A stretch of DNA of 5,843 nucleotides from assembly GCA_949948825.1 (NCBI GenBank), contig CATLIJ010000173.1, positions 1 through 5,843 on the forward strand, given 5' to 3'. The stretch comes from an uncultured Clostridiaceae bacterium. Its GTDB lineage: Bacteria; Bacillota; Clostridia; Lachnospirales; Lachnospiraceae. The notes under the pieces are model-generated. The model had not been told where the DNA came from. It did not search any database and saw nothing but the letters and a program-made list of their open reading frames with translations. The translations under genes were made by a program, and so were the position numbers. Shown piece by piece: positions 1-5,812 of the stretch (within the stretch, counting starts at the first letter, position 1; each line of letters starts with the position of its first letter).

Positions 1-26
1 TCCGTTTTCCAGGCAAAAGCCAGTGG

Positions 27-70
27 GGAATCCAAAAACTTCCCAAGAGCTTTCCAAAAGTTTTCCAAAC
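27..70 (-). repeat. Four tandem 11-base repeats after the TPR gene
   Basis: Read on the minus strand from position 70: GTTTGGAAAAC, TTTTGGAAAGC, TCTTGGGAAGT, TTTTGGATTCC. The consensus is close to TTTTGGAAAGC, with TTGG in every unit and a strict 11-base period, about one helical turn. It starts six bases after the stop codon of the TPR gene. It is not a terminator: no GC-rich stem and T-tract is present. It may be a protein-binding array, an upstream region of the next gene, or a degenerate simple repeat. Confidence 0.7.
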
Positions 71-76
71 GCTTTC

Positions 77-1381
77 TCAATACCCCCGCTGCTCCTTTGC
101 CTGGGCAGCAAATTCCGAATTGGGATGATTCATAATAATCTCCCCGAAGTATTCATTGGCCTGATCCGTATCTCCTGCGCTTTTGTAGGCCATGGCGATT
201 TTAAAAATAACGCCAATATTGTCTCCTTTAATCTGCAAGCTCTTCTGATAATAATCCACTGCCAGAGTGGTATTTCCCTGGCCTGCAGCTGTGTCTCCCA
301 TCTGCTCCAGCACCTGGTAGCCATTAGCCGCCATATCCTGCTGAACCCAGGCCACAATCTCATCCAGCACCCCGTCTGTAAGCACAGACCAGTCGGTTTC
401 CGTATAGAGCCGCACTGCTGACTGCATGTCCTCTGTCCGGTATGCCTGAAGAATCTGAGCCAGACGCTGATACTGGCTGAGCACGCTGCCGCTGTTGTTC
501 ACCATTGTCTCCAGGCTGCTCTCTGCCTCCTGCTTGGCCTCGCTTGCCTCGTCCAGCTTCTGGTTCAGCTCATCAATCTGAATGCTCTTCTGATTTACCA
601 GTTCCAGCTCCTTGCGGATTTCCTCCTCGTATTTGCTGTTAATGGAATCCCGGATCGTGGGCGTTATCAGAAAAAACACCACCACTGCACCCAATACCAG
701 ACCAGCAAGAATATTCAGCACAGACTGAAGCCCTGTGTTCTCCTTATAGCTGGGTGGTAATATAATGTCATCATCCTGCATCTGCCGATGGGAAAATGCG
801 TTCTTCAGCTTGTGCTTCTCCACCTCCGCCTTGCCTGTATTCTGTTTGGCAACCGCCATATACCGCTGGGTCAGAGGATTGTACTTATCAATTCTCATGG
901 CCTGAAACAGGCACCGCCCTGCCTTGGCATAATCCTCATGGTGAAGATACAAAAGGGCAAGAAGCTGCTGGGCCTTCACATAATTGGGCATTTCCTCCAC
1001 CATGCGCATTAAGAGAAGCACTGCCAGATCCTCATTGTCATTCCGGGCATAAATCAGAGACTGATTGTACTTTTTGGCCGCCTGGTCTGCCATGTCCAGA
1101 TATCCTGGGGCATCCTGCAAGACCTTCAAATACTCCTCTGCCACATTGCCCGTTTCCTGGAGATTCAGGCTTAAAATCCACTGGGAGAGAGCTGCCCCCA
1201 CCTCCCCCAGTTCATGGTAAATCAATCCTAACAAATTCCGGGCATCTGTCTGAAATTTGTTAAACCGAAGGCTCTTTTTCAGCAGGGTCACAGCTCCGGT
1301 TAAGTCCCGCTCCCTGGCTTTTAAAAGCCCTGCATTATAATAGGCATTGGAAATCTGACGATTCCTCATTCCTGCATCCAT
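77..1381 (-). CDS. TPR-repeat protein with one membrane span and a coiled coil, function unknown
   Basis: A 434-residue protein I cannot assign to a named family. Seen in order: helical TPR-like repeats in the N-terminal part (about residues 10-75, with NAGLLKARERDLTGAV and LLGLIYHELGEVGAAL, and again about 115-165, with AQQLLALLYLHHEDYAKAG); a polar linker; one strongly hydrophobic segment at about 219-240 (VLNILAGLVLGAVVVFFLI); a charged heptad-like stretch at about 247-293, probably a coiled coil; and a C-terminal TPR pair at about 364-425. There is no N-terminal signal peptide, so the span probably acts as a single internal anchor with TPR modules on opposite sides of the membrane. TPR modules bind proteins, so a scaffold or assembly role is inference. 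The ATG at 1381 is preceded by GGAG seven bases upstream, and the upstream small ORF stops 12 bases before it, which suggests translational coupling. The TGA stop is at 77-79. Confidence 0.9.
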   Translation of the reverse strand: MDAGMRNRQISNAYYNAGLLKARERDLTGAVTLLKKSLRFNKFQTDARNLLGLIYHELGEVGAALSQWILSLNLQETGNVAEEYLKVLQDAPGYLDMADQAAKKYNQSLIYARNDNEDLAVLLLMRMVEEMPNYVKAQQLLALLYLHHEDYAKAGRCLFQAMRIDKYNPLTQRYMAVAKQNTGKAEVEKHKLKNAFSHRQMQDDDIILPPSYKENTGLQSVLNILAGLVLGAVVVFFLITPTIRDSINSKYEEEIRKELELVNQKSIQIDELNQKLDEASEAKQEAESSLETMVNNSGSVLSQYQRLAQILQAYRTEDMQSAVRLYTETDWSVLTDGVLDEIVAWVQQDMAANGYQVLEQMGDTAAGQGNTTLAVDYYQKSLQIKGDNIGVIFKIAMAYKSAGDTDQANEYFGEIIMNHPNSEFAAQAKEQRGY

Positions 1382-1388
1382 GCTTTAT

Positions 1389-1392
1389 CTCC
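1389..1392 (-). promoter_or_regulatory. Shine-Dalgarno site of the TPR gene
   Basis: GGAG lies seven bases before the ATG at 1381, in the 12-base gap after the stop of the small upstream ORF. It fixes the start at 1381 rather than the next in-frame ATG four codons later, and fits reinitiation by ribosomes leaving the small ORF. Confidence 0.7.
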
Positions 1393-1393
1393 G

Positions 1394-1552
1394 TTAATTT
1401 CTCTTCTCGTTCAACAGTTCCATCATCAGGTCAGTCATATCTGTCAAATCCTCCCTGCCAATGGACTCCTCCACATTTCCGATCTCCAAGCTTGGCTGAA
1501 AACGCTTCAGTTCCTCCTCAAAATCTAACACCTTAGCCTCCTTCTTGTCCAT
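1394..1552 (-). CDS. Small acidic protein of unknown function (52 residues)
   Basis: Short ORF from an ATG at 1552, inside the end of folC in another frame (20-base overlap), to a TAA at 1394-1396. The protein begins MDKKEAKVLDFEEELKRF and contains REDLTDMTDLMMELL near its C terminus. It has 15 Asp/Glu against 8 Lys/Arg, no Cys or Trp, no signal peptide and no membrane segment, and looks like two short amphipathic helices around a central PSLEIG turn. A weak AAAAGGG site lies about eight bases before the ATG. Support for a real gene: the ORF fills almost the whole gap between folC and the TPR gene, is spaced for translational coupling at both ends, and has protein-like composition. I do not recognise a family. 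A role linked to the TPR protein that follows is possible but only inferred from adjacency. Confidence 0.66.
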   Translation of the reverse strand: MDKKEAKVLDFEEELKRFQPSLEIGNVEESIGREDLTDMTDLMMELLNEKRN

Positions 1553-2777
1553 TCAGCAGCCCTTTTATCTCCCCAATCAGATACAGGGACCCCACCACAT
1601 AAAGCCGGTCTCCCTTGGACTGATGGGAACGGGCTGCCCTCAAAGCCTCTTTTGCTGTCCTGTGGGATTCCACCTGCTTACATCCAGCTGCTGCAAACTG
1701 CTCTGCCAATGCCTCTGCCCCCAGGCCCCTCTCATCCTGAAGCTGCACCACAGTCACCCGTTTCACTGGCAGCAATTCACAAAGCAGGCAAATCATCTCC
1801 TCATAAGCCTTGTCTGCCACTGCTGCAAACAAAAGATGAATCTGCCGTTTTTCCTTTTTTTGCTGCTCTCCCACTGCCTGAGCAAATGCCCGGATTCCCC
1901 CTGGATTGTGAGCGCCGTCCAGCCAAAGCTCCGGCGCTGCCTCCTCCATTCTCCCCGGCCAGTATGCCTTCTCAAATCCTCTTTTGCACACTTCCTCTGT
2001 AATGCCCGGAATGGAAAGCACCTCCAGAACCTTTTCTGCCAAAGCAGCATTCCTCACCTGGTAGGGCGCCTGAAAACAGCCCCAGGCTCCGGCTCGTCCC
2101 TCCCCTTCTCTCACAGGATAAACCGGAGCGCCAAGCTCTCCGGCCCGACGGCAGATGACCTCCGACGCTTCCTCCACTCCATCATCATAAATCACAGGAA
2201 CTCCCGGCTTTATAATGCCTGCCTTCTCAGCTGCGATTTCCCGGATGGTTTCTCCCAAATATTTGGTGTGATCCAGACTGATGGAGGTTATGACACACGC
2301 TTTTGGCCTGAGAATCACATTGGTTGTGTCAAGCCTCCCTCCCAGTCCGGTCTCCAGCACGGCAAAATCCACCTTTTTCCAGGAAAAAATCACCATTGCC
2401 ATTAAAAACAGAAACTCAAAAAAGGACGGATGGCAGTACCCTTGTCCCATCATTTTCCTGGAGACCTGAAGAACCTGCTGGAAGCTTTCCTGAAAAACAG
2501 CTTCCTCTGCCATTTCCCCGTTGATTAAAATTCTTTCCCGCACATTCTCCAGATGAGGGGACAAAAATGTCCCCACCTGGTATCCTGCTTCCTTAAGGAC
2601 AGAAGTCAAATCTGCGCACACAGAACCCTTTCCATTGGTTCCGGCCACATGAATCACTGCCATCCCATCCTCCGGACTTCCCAATTCCCCAAGAAAATCC
2701 TTCACCTGCTCCAACGTATTCTTCCTTTTGGTCCATAAGGGAATTTCCAAAAGGTACTCTTTCGCCTGTTCATCCAT
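1533..2777 (-). CDS. folC: Bifunctional folylpolyglutamate synthase / dihydrofolate synthase
   Basis: Cytoplasmic ATP-dependent ligase of the Mur-ligase fold that adds glutamate to dihydropteroate and/or to tetrahydrofolates, retaining folates in the cell. Counted from the ATG at 2777 (414 residues): P-loop HVAGTNGKGSV at 43-53; SPHLENVRERILING at 73-87; ETGLGGRLDTTN at 142-153; SLDHTKYLGETIREIAAEKAGIIK at about 167-190; and the C-terminal-domain motif WLDGAHNPGG at 285-294. Start choice: an in-frame TTG at 2828 would add 17 residues (IPTSCHKPENFTYIIV follows its Met). It lies six bases after the valS stop and has AAGGA only about three bases upstream, which is too close. The ATG at 2777 matches the usual FolC beginning (MDEQAKEYLLEIP) but has no well-placed Shine-Dalgarno, since GGAG is about 21 bases away. 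I prefer 2777 on family length and alignment, with the start uncertain. The segment between the two domains (about 219-243) looks shorter than in typical FolC. The 3' end overlaps the next small ORF. Confidence 0.97.
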   Translation of the reverse strand: MDEQAKEYLLEIPLWTKRKNTLEQVKDFLGELGSPEDGMAVIHVAGTNGKGSVCADLTSVLKEAGYQVGTFLSPHLENVRERILINGEMAEEAVFQESFQQVLQVSRKMMGQGYCHPSFFEFLFLMAMVIFSWKKVDFAVLETGLGGRLDTTNVILRPKACVITSISLDHTKYLGETIREIAAEKAGIIKPGVPVIYDDGVEEASEVICRRAGELGAPVYPVREGEGRAGAWGCFQAPYQVRNAALAEKVLEVLSIPGITEEVCKRGFEKAYWPGRMEEAAPELWLDGAHNPGGIRAFAQAVGEQQKKEKRQIHLLFAAVADKAYEEMICLLCELLPVKRVTVVQLQDERGLGAEALAEQFAAAGCKQVESHRTAKEALRAARSHQSKGDRLYVVGSLYLIGEIKGLLNGQEGG

Positions 2778-2834
2778 AACTATAATATATGTGAAATTCT
2801 CCGGTTTATGACATGATGTTGGGATCAAAAATCC

Positions 2835-5480
2835 TTATCTTTTCAGTTGACCCAGCCTTGCCTCCACCTGGGCCATCATCTGAGTATACTTCTCAAGCTT
2901 TCCCTTTTCCTCCAATAGCTTTTTCTCCGGAGCCTTGCTCACAAACCTTTCATTGGAAAGCATGCCATTTACCCGCGCCAGCTCCTTTGTCAGACGCTCC
3001 TTCTCCTTCTCTAGACGCTCCACTTCCTTTGCCACATCCACCAGCTCTGCAAAGGGCATGTAGATGGTAGCCCTGGAAACCACCGCGGATACTGCATCCT
3101 CCCCGATTCCTGTCTTATCCTTCTGTAAGCATACCTGGCTGGCAAATCCCAGCATGGCAAAGAACACCCTGCTGTGCTCAAAAATTCCCAGCACCTCTTC
3201 ATCCTCTGACACCACATAGACCTTGGCCTTTCTGGACGGCGGCACATTCATGGAGGTGCGCACATTCCGGATTGCCCGGACTGCCTCTTTGATGGTCTCC
3301 ACCTCCTGCTCCTCCCGGGCAAAGTTCCAGTCCTCCCGGTACTCCGGCCAGGAGGATACCATGATCGACTCCTCCTGATCCTGCAGATTGCAGAAAATCT
3401 CCTCTGTCAAAAACGGCATATAGGGATGAAGAAGCTTTAAGGACTGAATCAGCACTGTTTGAAGAGTCCACAGAGCAGCTGCCCTGGTTTCATTTTCCCT
3501 GTCCCACAGCCTGGGCTTTACCATCTCAATATACCAGTCACAAAATTCCTCCCATATAAAATCATACACCTTCTGAAGAGCAATTCCCAGCTCATATTTG
3601 TCCAGATTTTCTGTCATCTCTCTGGCCAGTCCGTTTACCTTGGACAGAATCCATTTATCTGCCATGGTCAGAGACAGCGGCTTCTCTGGCGCAGTCTCCA
3701 TGTTCATCATAATGAAACGGGAGGCATTCCACACCTTATTGGCAAAATTCCGGCTGTTTTCCACCCGCTCCCAGTAAAAACGCATGTCGTTTCCAGGTGC
3801 ATTTCCCGTCACCAGAGTCATGCGCAGGGCGTCAGCTCCATACTTGTCAATCACCTCCAAAGGATCAATGCCATTCCCAAGAGACTTGCTCATCTTCCGC
3901 CCCTGGCTGTCCCGCACCAGTCCGTGAATCAGAACCGTGTGGAACGGACATTTTTTTGTATGCTCCAATCCGGAGAACACCATGCGGATGACCCAGAAAA
4001 AGATAATGTCATATCCAGTCACCAGCACATCTGTTGGATAAAAATATTCCAGATCCTCTGTCTCCTGCGGCCAGCCAAGGGTGGAAAACGGCCAGAGCGC
4101 TGAAGAAAACCAGGTATCCAGGGTATCCTCATCCTGGGCCAGATGCACGCTGCCGCATTTGGGACACCGCTCTGGCGCTGTTTTGGCCACAGTCATCTCC
4201 CCGCAGTCTTTACAGGTATAGGCAGGAATCCGGTGTCCCCACCAAAGCTGTCTGGAAATACACCAGTCCCGGATTCCCTCCAGCCAGTGAAGGTAGGTCT
4301 TTCCAAAGCTCTCCGGCACAATCTTTAACTCCCCGGACTTTAATGCCTCTATGGCAGGCTTTGCCATCTCATCCATCTTTACAAACCACTGCGGCTTTAC
4401 CATGGGTTCCACTGTGGTCTTGCATCGGTCATGGGTTCCCACATTGTGGGAATGGGGAACCACCTTCACCAGAAGCCCCAGGTCCTTTAAGTCCTCCACA
4501 ATGGCTTTTCTCGCCTCATACCGTTCCATGCCGTCATATCGGCTTCCTGGAAAATGAATGGTGGCATCATCATTCATAATGCAGATCTCCTCCAGGTTAT
4601 GACGCCTTCCCACCTCAAAATCATTGGGGTCATGGGCAGGAGTAATCTTTACGCACCCGGTTCCAAACTCCCGGTCCACATAGGAATCTGCCACCACTGG
4701 AATCTTTCTTCCCGTCAGGGGAAGCTCCAGCATTTTCCCGACCAGGTCCTGATACCGCTCATCCTCTGGATTTACTGCCACAGCCGTATCCCCGAGAAGC
4801 GTCTCAGGCCGGGTGGTGGCAATCTCCACAAACCGTCCCTCCTCCCCTGCAATGGGGTACTGAATATGCCAGAAAAACCCGTCCTGCTCCTGGTGCTCCA
4901 CCTCAGCGTCAGAAATGGAGGTCTCACAAACCGGACACCAGTTAATAATCCGGGAACCCTTGTAAATGTATCCCTTTTCATACAGCCTGACAAACACTTC
5001 TGCCACTGCGTCCGAGCAGCCCTCATCCATGGTAAACCGCTCCCGGTCCCAGTCAGCAGAAGAACCCATTTTGTGAAGCTGGTTAATGATTCTGGCTCCA
5101 TACTCCTTTTTCCAGTCCCAGCACTGCTCTAAAAACCTGTCCCGACCCAAATCCTGTTTGTCTATGCCCTGGGATTTCAGCTTGTCAATCACCTTTACCT
5201 CTGTGGCAATGGCTGCATGGTCTGTTCCTGGCTGCCACAATGTCTCATAGCCCTGCATTCTTTTATACCGGGTCAGAATGTCCTGCATGGTATTGTCCAG
5301 GGCATGTCCCATATGAAGCTGTCCGGTAATGTTAGGCGGCGGCATCACAATGGTAAACGGCTTCTTCCCCTCTCTCTTTCCTCTTTTTGCATCTGCATGA
5401 AAATACCCTTTTTCCAGCCACTTCTGATATAATTTCTCCTCAATTTCCGCCGGATTATAATTCTTCTCCAATTCCTTCAT
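2835..5480 (-). CDS. valS: Valyl-tRNA synthetase
   Basis: Cytoplasmic class Ia aminoacyl-tRNA synthetase that charges tRNA-Val with valine and edits mischarged threonine. The 881-residue length is normal for the bacterial enzyme. Seen in order: PPPNITGQLHMGHAL at 47-61 with the HIGH signature as HMGH (56-59); the inserted editing (CP1) domain, roughly 190-345, with TTRPETLLGDTAVAV at 222-236 and the HDPNDFE motif at 283-289; a zinc-ribbon-like CxxC pair (C423, C426, C439, C442); TGYDIIFFWVIRM at 488-500; KMSKS at 529-533; the anticodon-binding helical domain at about 605-750; and a C-terminal coiled-coil arm at about 812-881 rich in Glu/Lys/Arg, typical of ValRS. ATG at 5480 follows AGGAGG by seven bases. 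TAA at 2835-2837. It is the first gene of the operon and is controlled by the T-box leader immediately upstream. All catalytic signatures are intact. Confidence 0.99.
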   Translation of the reverse strand: MKELEKNYNPAEIEEKLYQKWLEKGYFHADAKRGKREGKKPFTIVMPPPNITGQLHMGHALDNTMQDILTRYKRMQGYETLWQPGTDHAAIATEVKVIDKLKSQGIDKQDLGRDRFLEQCWDWKKEYGARIINQLHKMGSSADWDRERFTMDEGCSDAVAEVFVRLYEKGYIYKGSRIINWCPVCETSISDAEVEHQEQDGFFWHIQYPIAGEEGRFVEIATTRPETLLGDTAVAVNPEDERYQDLVGKMLELPLTGRKIPVVADSYVDREFGTGCVKITPAHDPNDFEVGRRHNLEEICIMNDDATIHFPGSRYDGMERYEARKAIVEDLKDLGLLVKVVPHSHNVGTHDRCKTTVEPMVKPQWFVKMDEMAKPAIEALKSGELKIVPESFGKTYLHWLEGIRDWCISRQLWWGHRIPAYTCKDCGEMTVAKTAPERCPKCGSVHLAQDEDTLDTWFSSALWPFSTLGWPQETEDLEYFYPTDVLVTGYDIIFFWVIRMVFSGLEHTKKCPFHTVLIHGLVRDSQGRKMSKSLGNGIDPLEVIDKYGADALRMTLVTGNAPGNDMRFYWERVENSRNFANKVWNASRFIMMNMETAPEKPLSLTMADKWILSKVNGLAREMTENLDKYELGIALQKVYDFIWEEFCDWYIEMVKPRLWDRENETRAAALWTLQTVLIQSLKLLHPYMPFLTEEIFCNLQDQEESIMVSSWPEYREDWNFAREEQEVETIKEAVRAIRNVRTSMNVPPSRKAKVYVVSEDEEVLGIFEHSRVFFAMLGFASQVCLQKDKTGIGEDAVSAVVSRATIYMPFAELVDVAKEVERLEKEKERLTKELARVNGMLSNERFVSKAPEKKLLEEKGKLEKYTQMMAQVEARLGQLKR

Positions 5481-5487
5481 ATTCTCT

Positions 5488-5493
5488 CCTCCT
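5488..5493 (-). promoter_or_regulatory. Shine-Dalgarno site of valS
   Basis: A full AGGAGG with a seven-base spacer to the ATG at 5480. It lies downstream of the T-box terminator and outside the antiterminator, so control is expected at transcription rather than by hiding the ribosome site. Confidence 0.9.
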
Positions 5494-5518
5494 GGTAATC
5501 AGGCAGTCCTGACAGAAT

Positions 5519-5562
5519 AAAAAATCGCCCCTTCTATGGCTGTTCAGCCATACAAAGGACGA
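5519..5562 (-). terminator. Intrinsic terminator of the valS T-box leader
   Basis: On the minus strand, TCGTCCTTTGTATGGCTG pairs with CAGCCATAGAAGGGGCGA: about 18 paired positions with one G-G mismatch and a few G-U wobbles around a very short loop, followed directly by six T residues (5524-5519). The left arm of the stem is shared with the right arm of the antiterminator, so the two structures exclude each other, as expected for a transcriptional T-box switch. Confidence 0.93.
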
Positions 5563-5587
5563 AAATCTCTTCCGCGATACCACCTTT
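5554..5587 (-). promoter_or_regulatory. T-box antiterminator
   Basis: AAAGG (5587-5583) pairs with CCTTT (5558-5554). After the seven-base bulge TGGTATC, GCGGAA pairs with TTTCGT, leaving a GAGAT loop. The bulge carries the tRNA-acceptor-binding TGGT. The 3' strand TCGTCCTTT is also the 5' strand of the terminator, giving the two-state switch. Confidence 0.88.
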
Positions 5588-5696
5588 TTTATACAGTCCT
5601 GACCCAGCCACCCAAACGTAACAGTTCAGACGGGACATCTTCTTGCCCGTGTTTCACGGACCGTATCTCTCCTTATCTTTAACGCAGATCAAACGT

Positions 5697-5812
5697 GGAT
5701 TCTTACTTTGAAAGTTCAGCGCTCCGGCGCTGAACTGTGCGAAAACGGGGTCACGAAGTGACATCTTCCATTCCCGTTTTCTGCACATCTGCCGGAGGCT
5801 TAAAGTAAATCC
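5697..5812. repeat. Long imperfect palindrome upstream of the T-box (possible small mobile or repeat element)
   Basis: On the plus strand the left arm GGATTCTTACTTTGAAAG (5697-5714) is repeated inverted on the right as CTTAAAGTAAATCC (5799-5812) with small gaps. Further in, CTCCGGC (5722-5728) matches GCCGGAG (5791-5797), and GTGCGAAAACGGG (5738-5749 region) matches CCCGTTTTCTGCAC (5773-5786) with one bulged base. The tip is GTCAC/GTGAC (from about 5750 to 5762) with a three-base loop. The whole 116-base stretch can fold as one long rod on either strand. It encodes no protein that I can see. It may be a non-autonomous repeat element, the 5' part of the leader RNA, or the 3' end of an upstream transcript. 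I cannot tell which from one copy. Confidence 0.7.
5713..5736. repeat. Perfect 10-bp inverted repeat inside the long palindrome
   Basis: AGTTCAGCGC, a TCCG loop, then GCGCTGAACT: ten perfect base pairs. On the minus strand it is followed only by TTTC, so it is a poor terminator in the valS direction. It lies in one arm of the larger palindrome and has no counterpart of equal size in the other arm, so it is a local hairpin that competes with the long-rod pairing through CTCCGGC. Confidence 0.8.

Larger units (their letters stand above)
5504..5603 (-). repeat. 10-base direct repeat flanking the T-box switch
   Basis: GTCAGGACTG (minus strand) occurs at 5603-5594, just before the T-box sequence, and again at 5513-5504, between the terminator and the valS ribosome site. 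Its AGGAC core is complementary to GTCCT in the shared antiterminator/terminator strand (5561-5557). A regulatory role is only a possibility. The repeat itself is exact. Confidence 0.55.
5519..5685 (-). promoter_or_regulatory. T-box riboswitch controlling valS (tRNA-Val sensing)
   Basis: cis-acting leader RNA that binds uncharged tRNA and allows read-through into valS. Seen: the conserved T-box sequence AGGTGGTATCGCGGAA at about 5570-5585, containing TGGT (5582-5579) to pair with the tRNA acceptor end ACCA, which fits an A discriminator as in tRNA-Val; an antiterminator; and a terminator 38 bases before the valS start. Upstream, GATAAGGAGAGATAC followed by AAGAAGATGTCCCGTCTGA resembles the two strands of a Stem I specifier loop. 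It has a valine GTC at 5634-5636 placed six bases before a GA motif, the same spacing I recall for Bacillus subtilis glyQS. The helix above it (5645-5661) is only seven base pairs closed by AAA, so the distal Stem I platform seems absent. The 5' limit and the specifier assignment are inferred. The T-box and terminator are certain. Confidence 0.93.

Noticed and set aside
796..1263. Plus-strand ORF of 155 codons opposite the TPR gene
   Set aside because: The translation is Pro/His-rich and has no domain or ribosome site. The minus frame there is a clear TPR protein.
1545..2405. Long plus-strand ORF of 286 codons opposite folC
   Set aside because: It lies fully antisense to a certain folC, its translation is rich in Pro, Cys, His and Ser without any domain, and no ribosome site supports it.
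2776..2795. TATAAT (plus) / TATATTATAG (minus) as an internal promoter near the folC start
   Set aside because: No convincing -35 element at 16-18 bases on either strand. On the minus strand transcription would begin at or inside the coding sequence.
2821..2834. GGAT/ATCC inverted repeat between valS and folC as a terminator
   Set aside because: The stem is only four to five AT-rich base pairs and is not followed by a T-tract. Read-through is expected.
3459..4579. Plus-strand ORFs of 214 and 181 codons opposite valS
   Set aside because: They are antisense shadows of a confidently identified synthetase and look like low-information translations of its complementary strand.
5657..5700. TTGATC followed 17 bases later by GAGATA as the valS promoter
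   Set aside because: The -10 match is poor, and a start there would remove the 5' strand of the T-box specifier arm. The promoter is more likely further upstream, possibly outside the window.
5713..5736. The perfect 10-bp hairpin as an intrinsic terminator
   Set aside because: On the minus strand only three T residues follow. On the plus strand the following bases are GTGCG. Neither gives a terminator tail.
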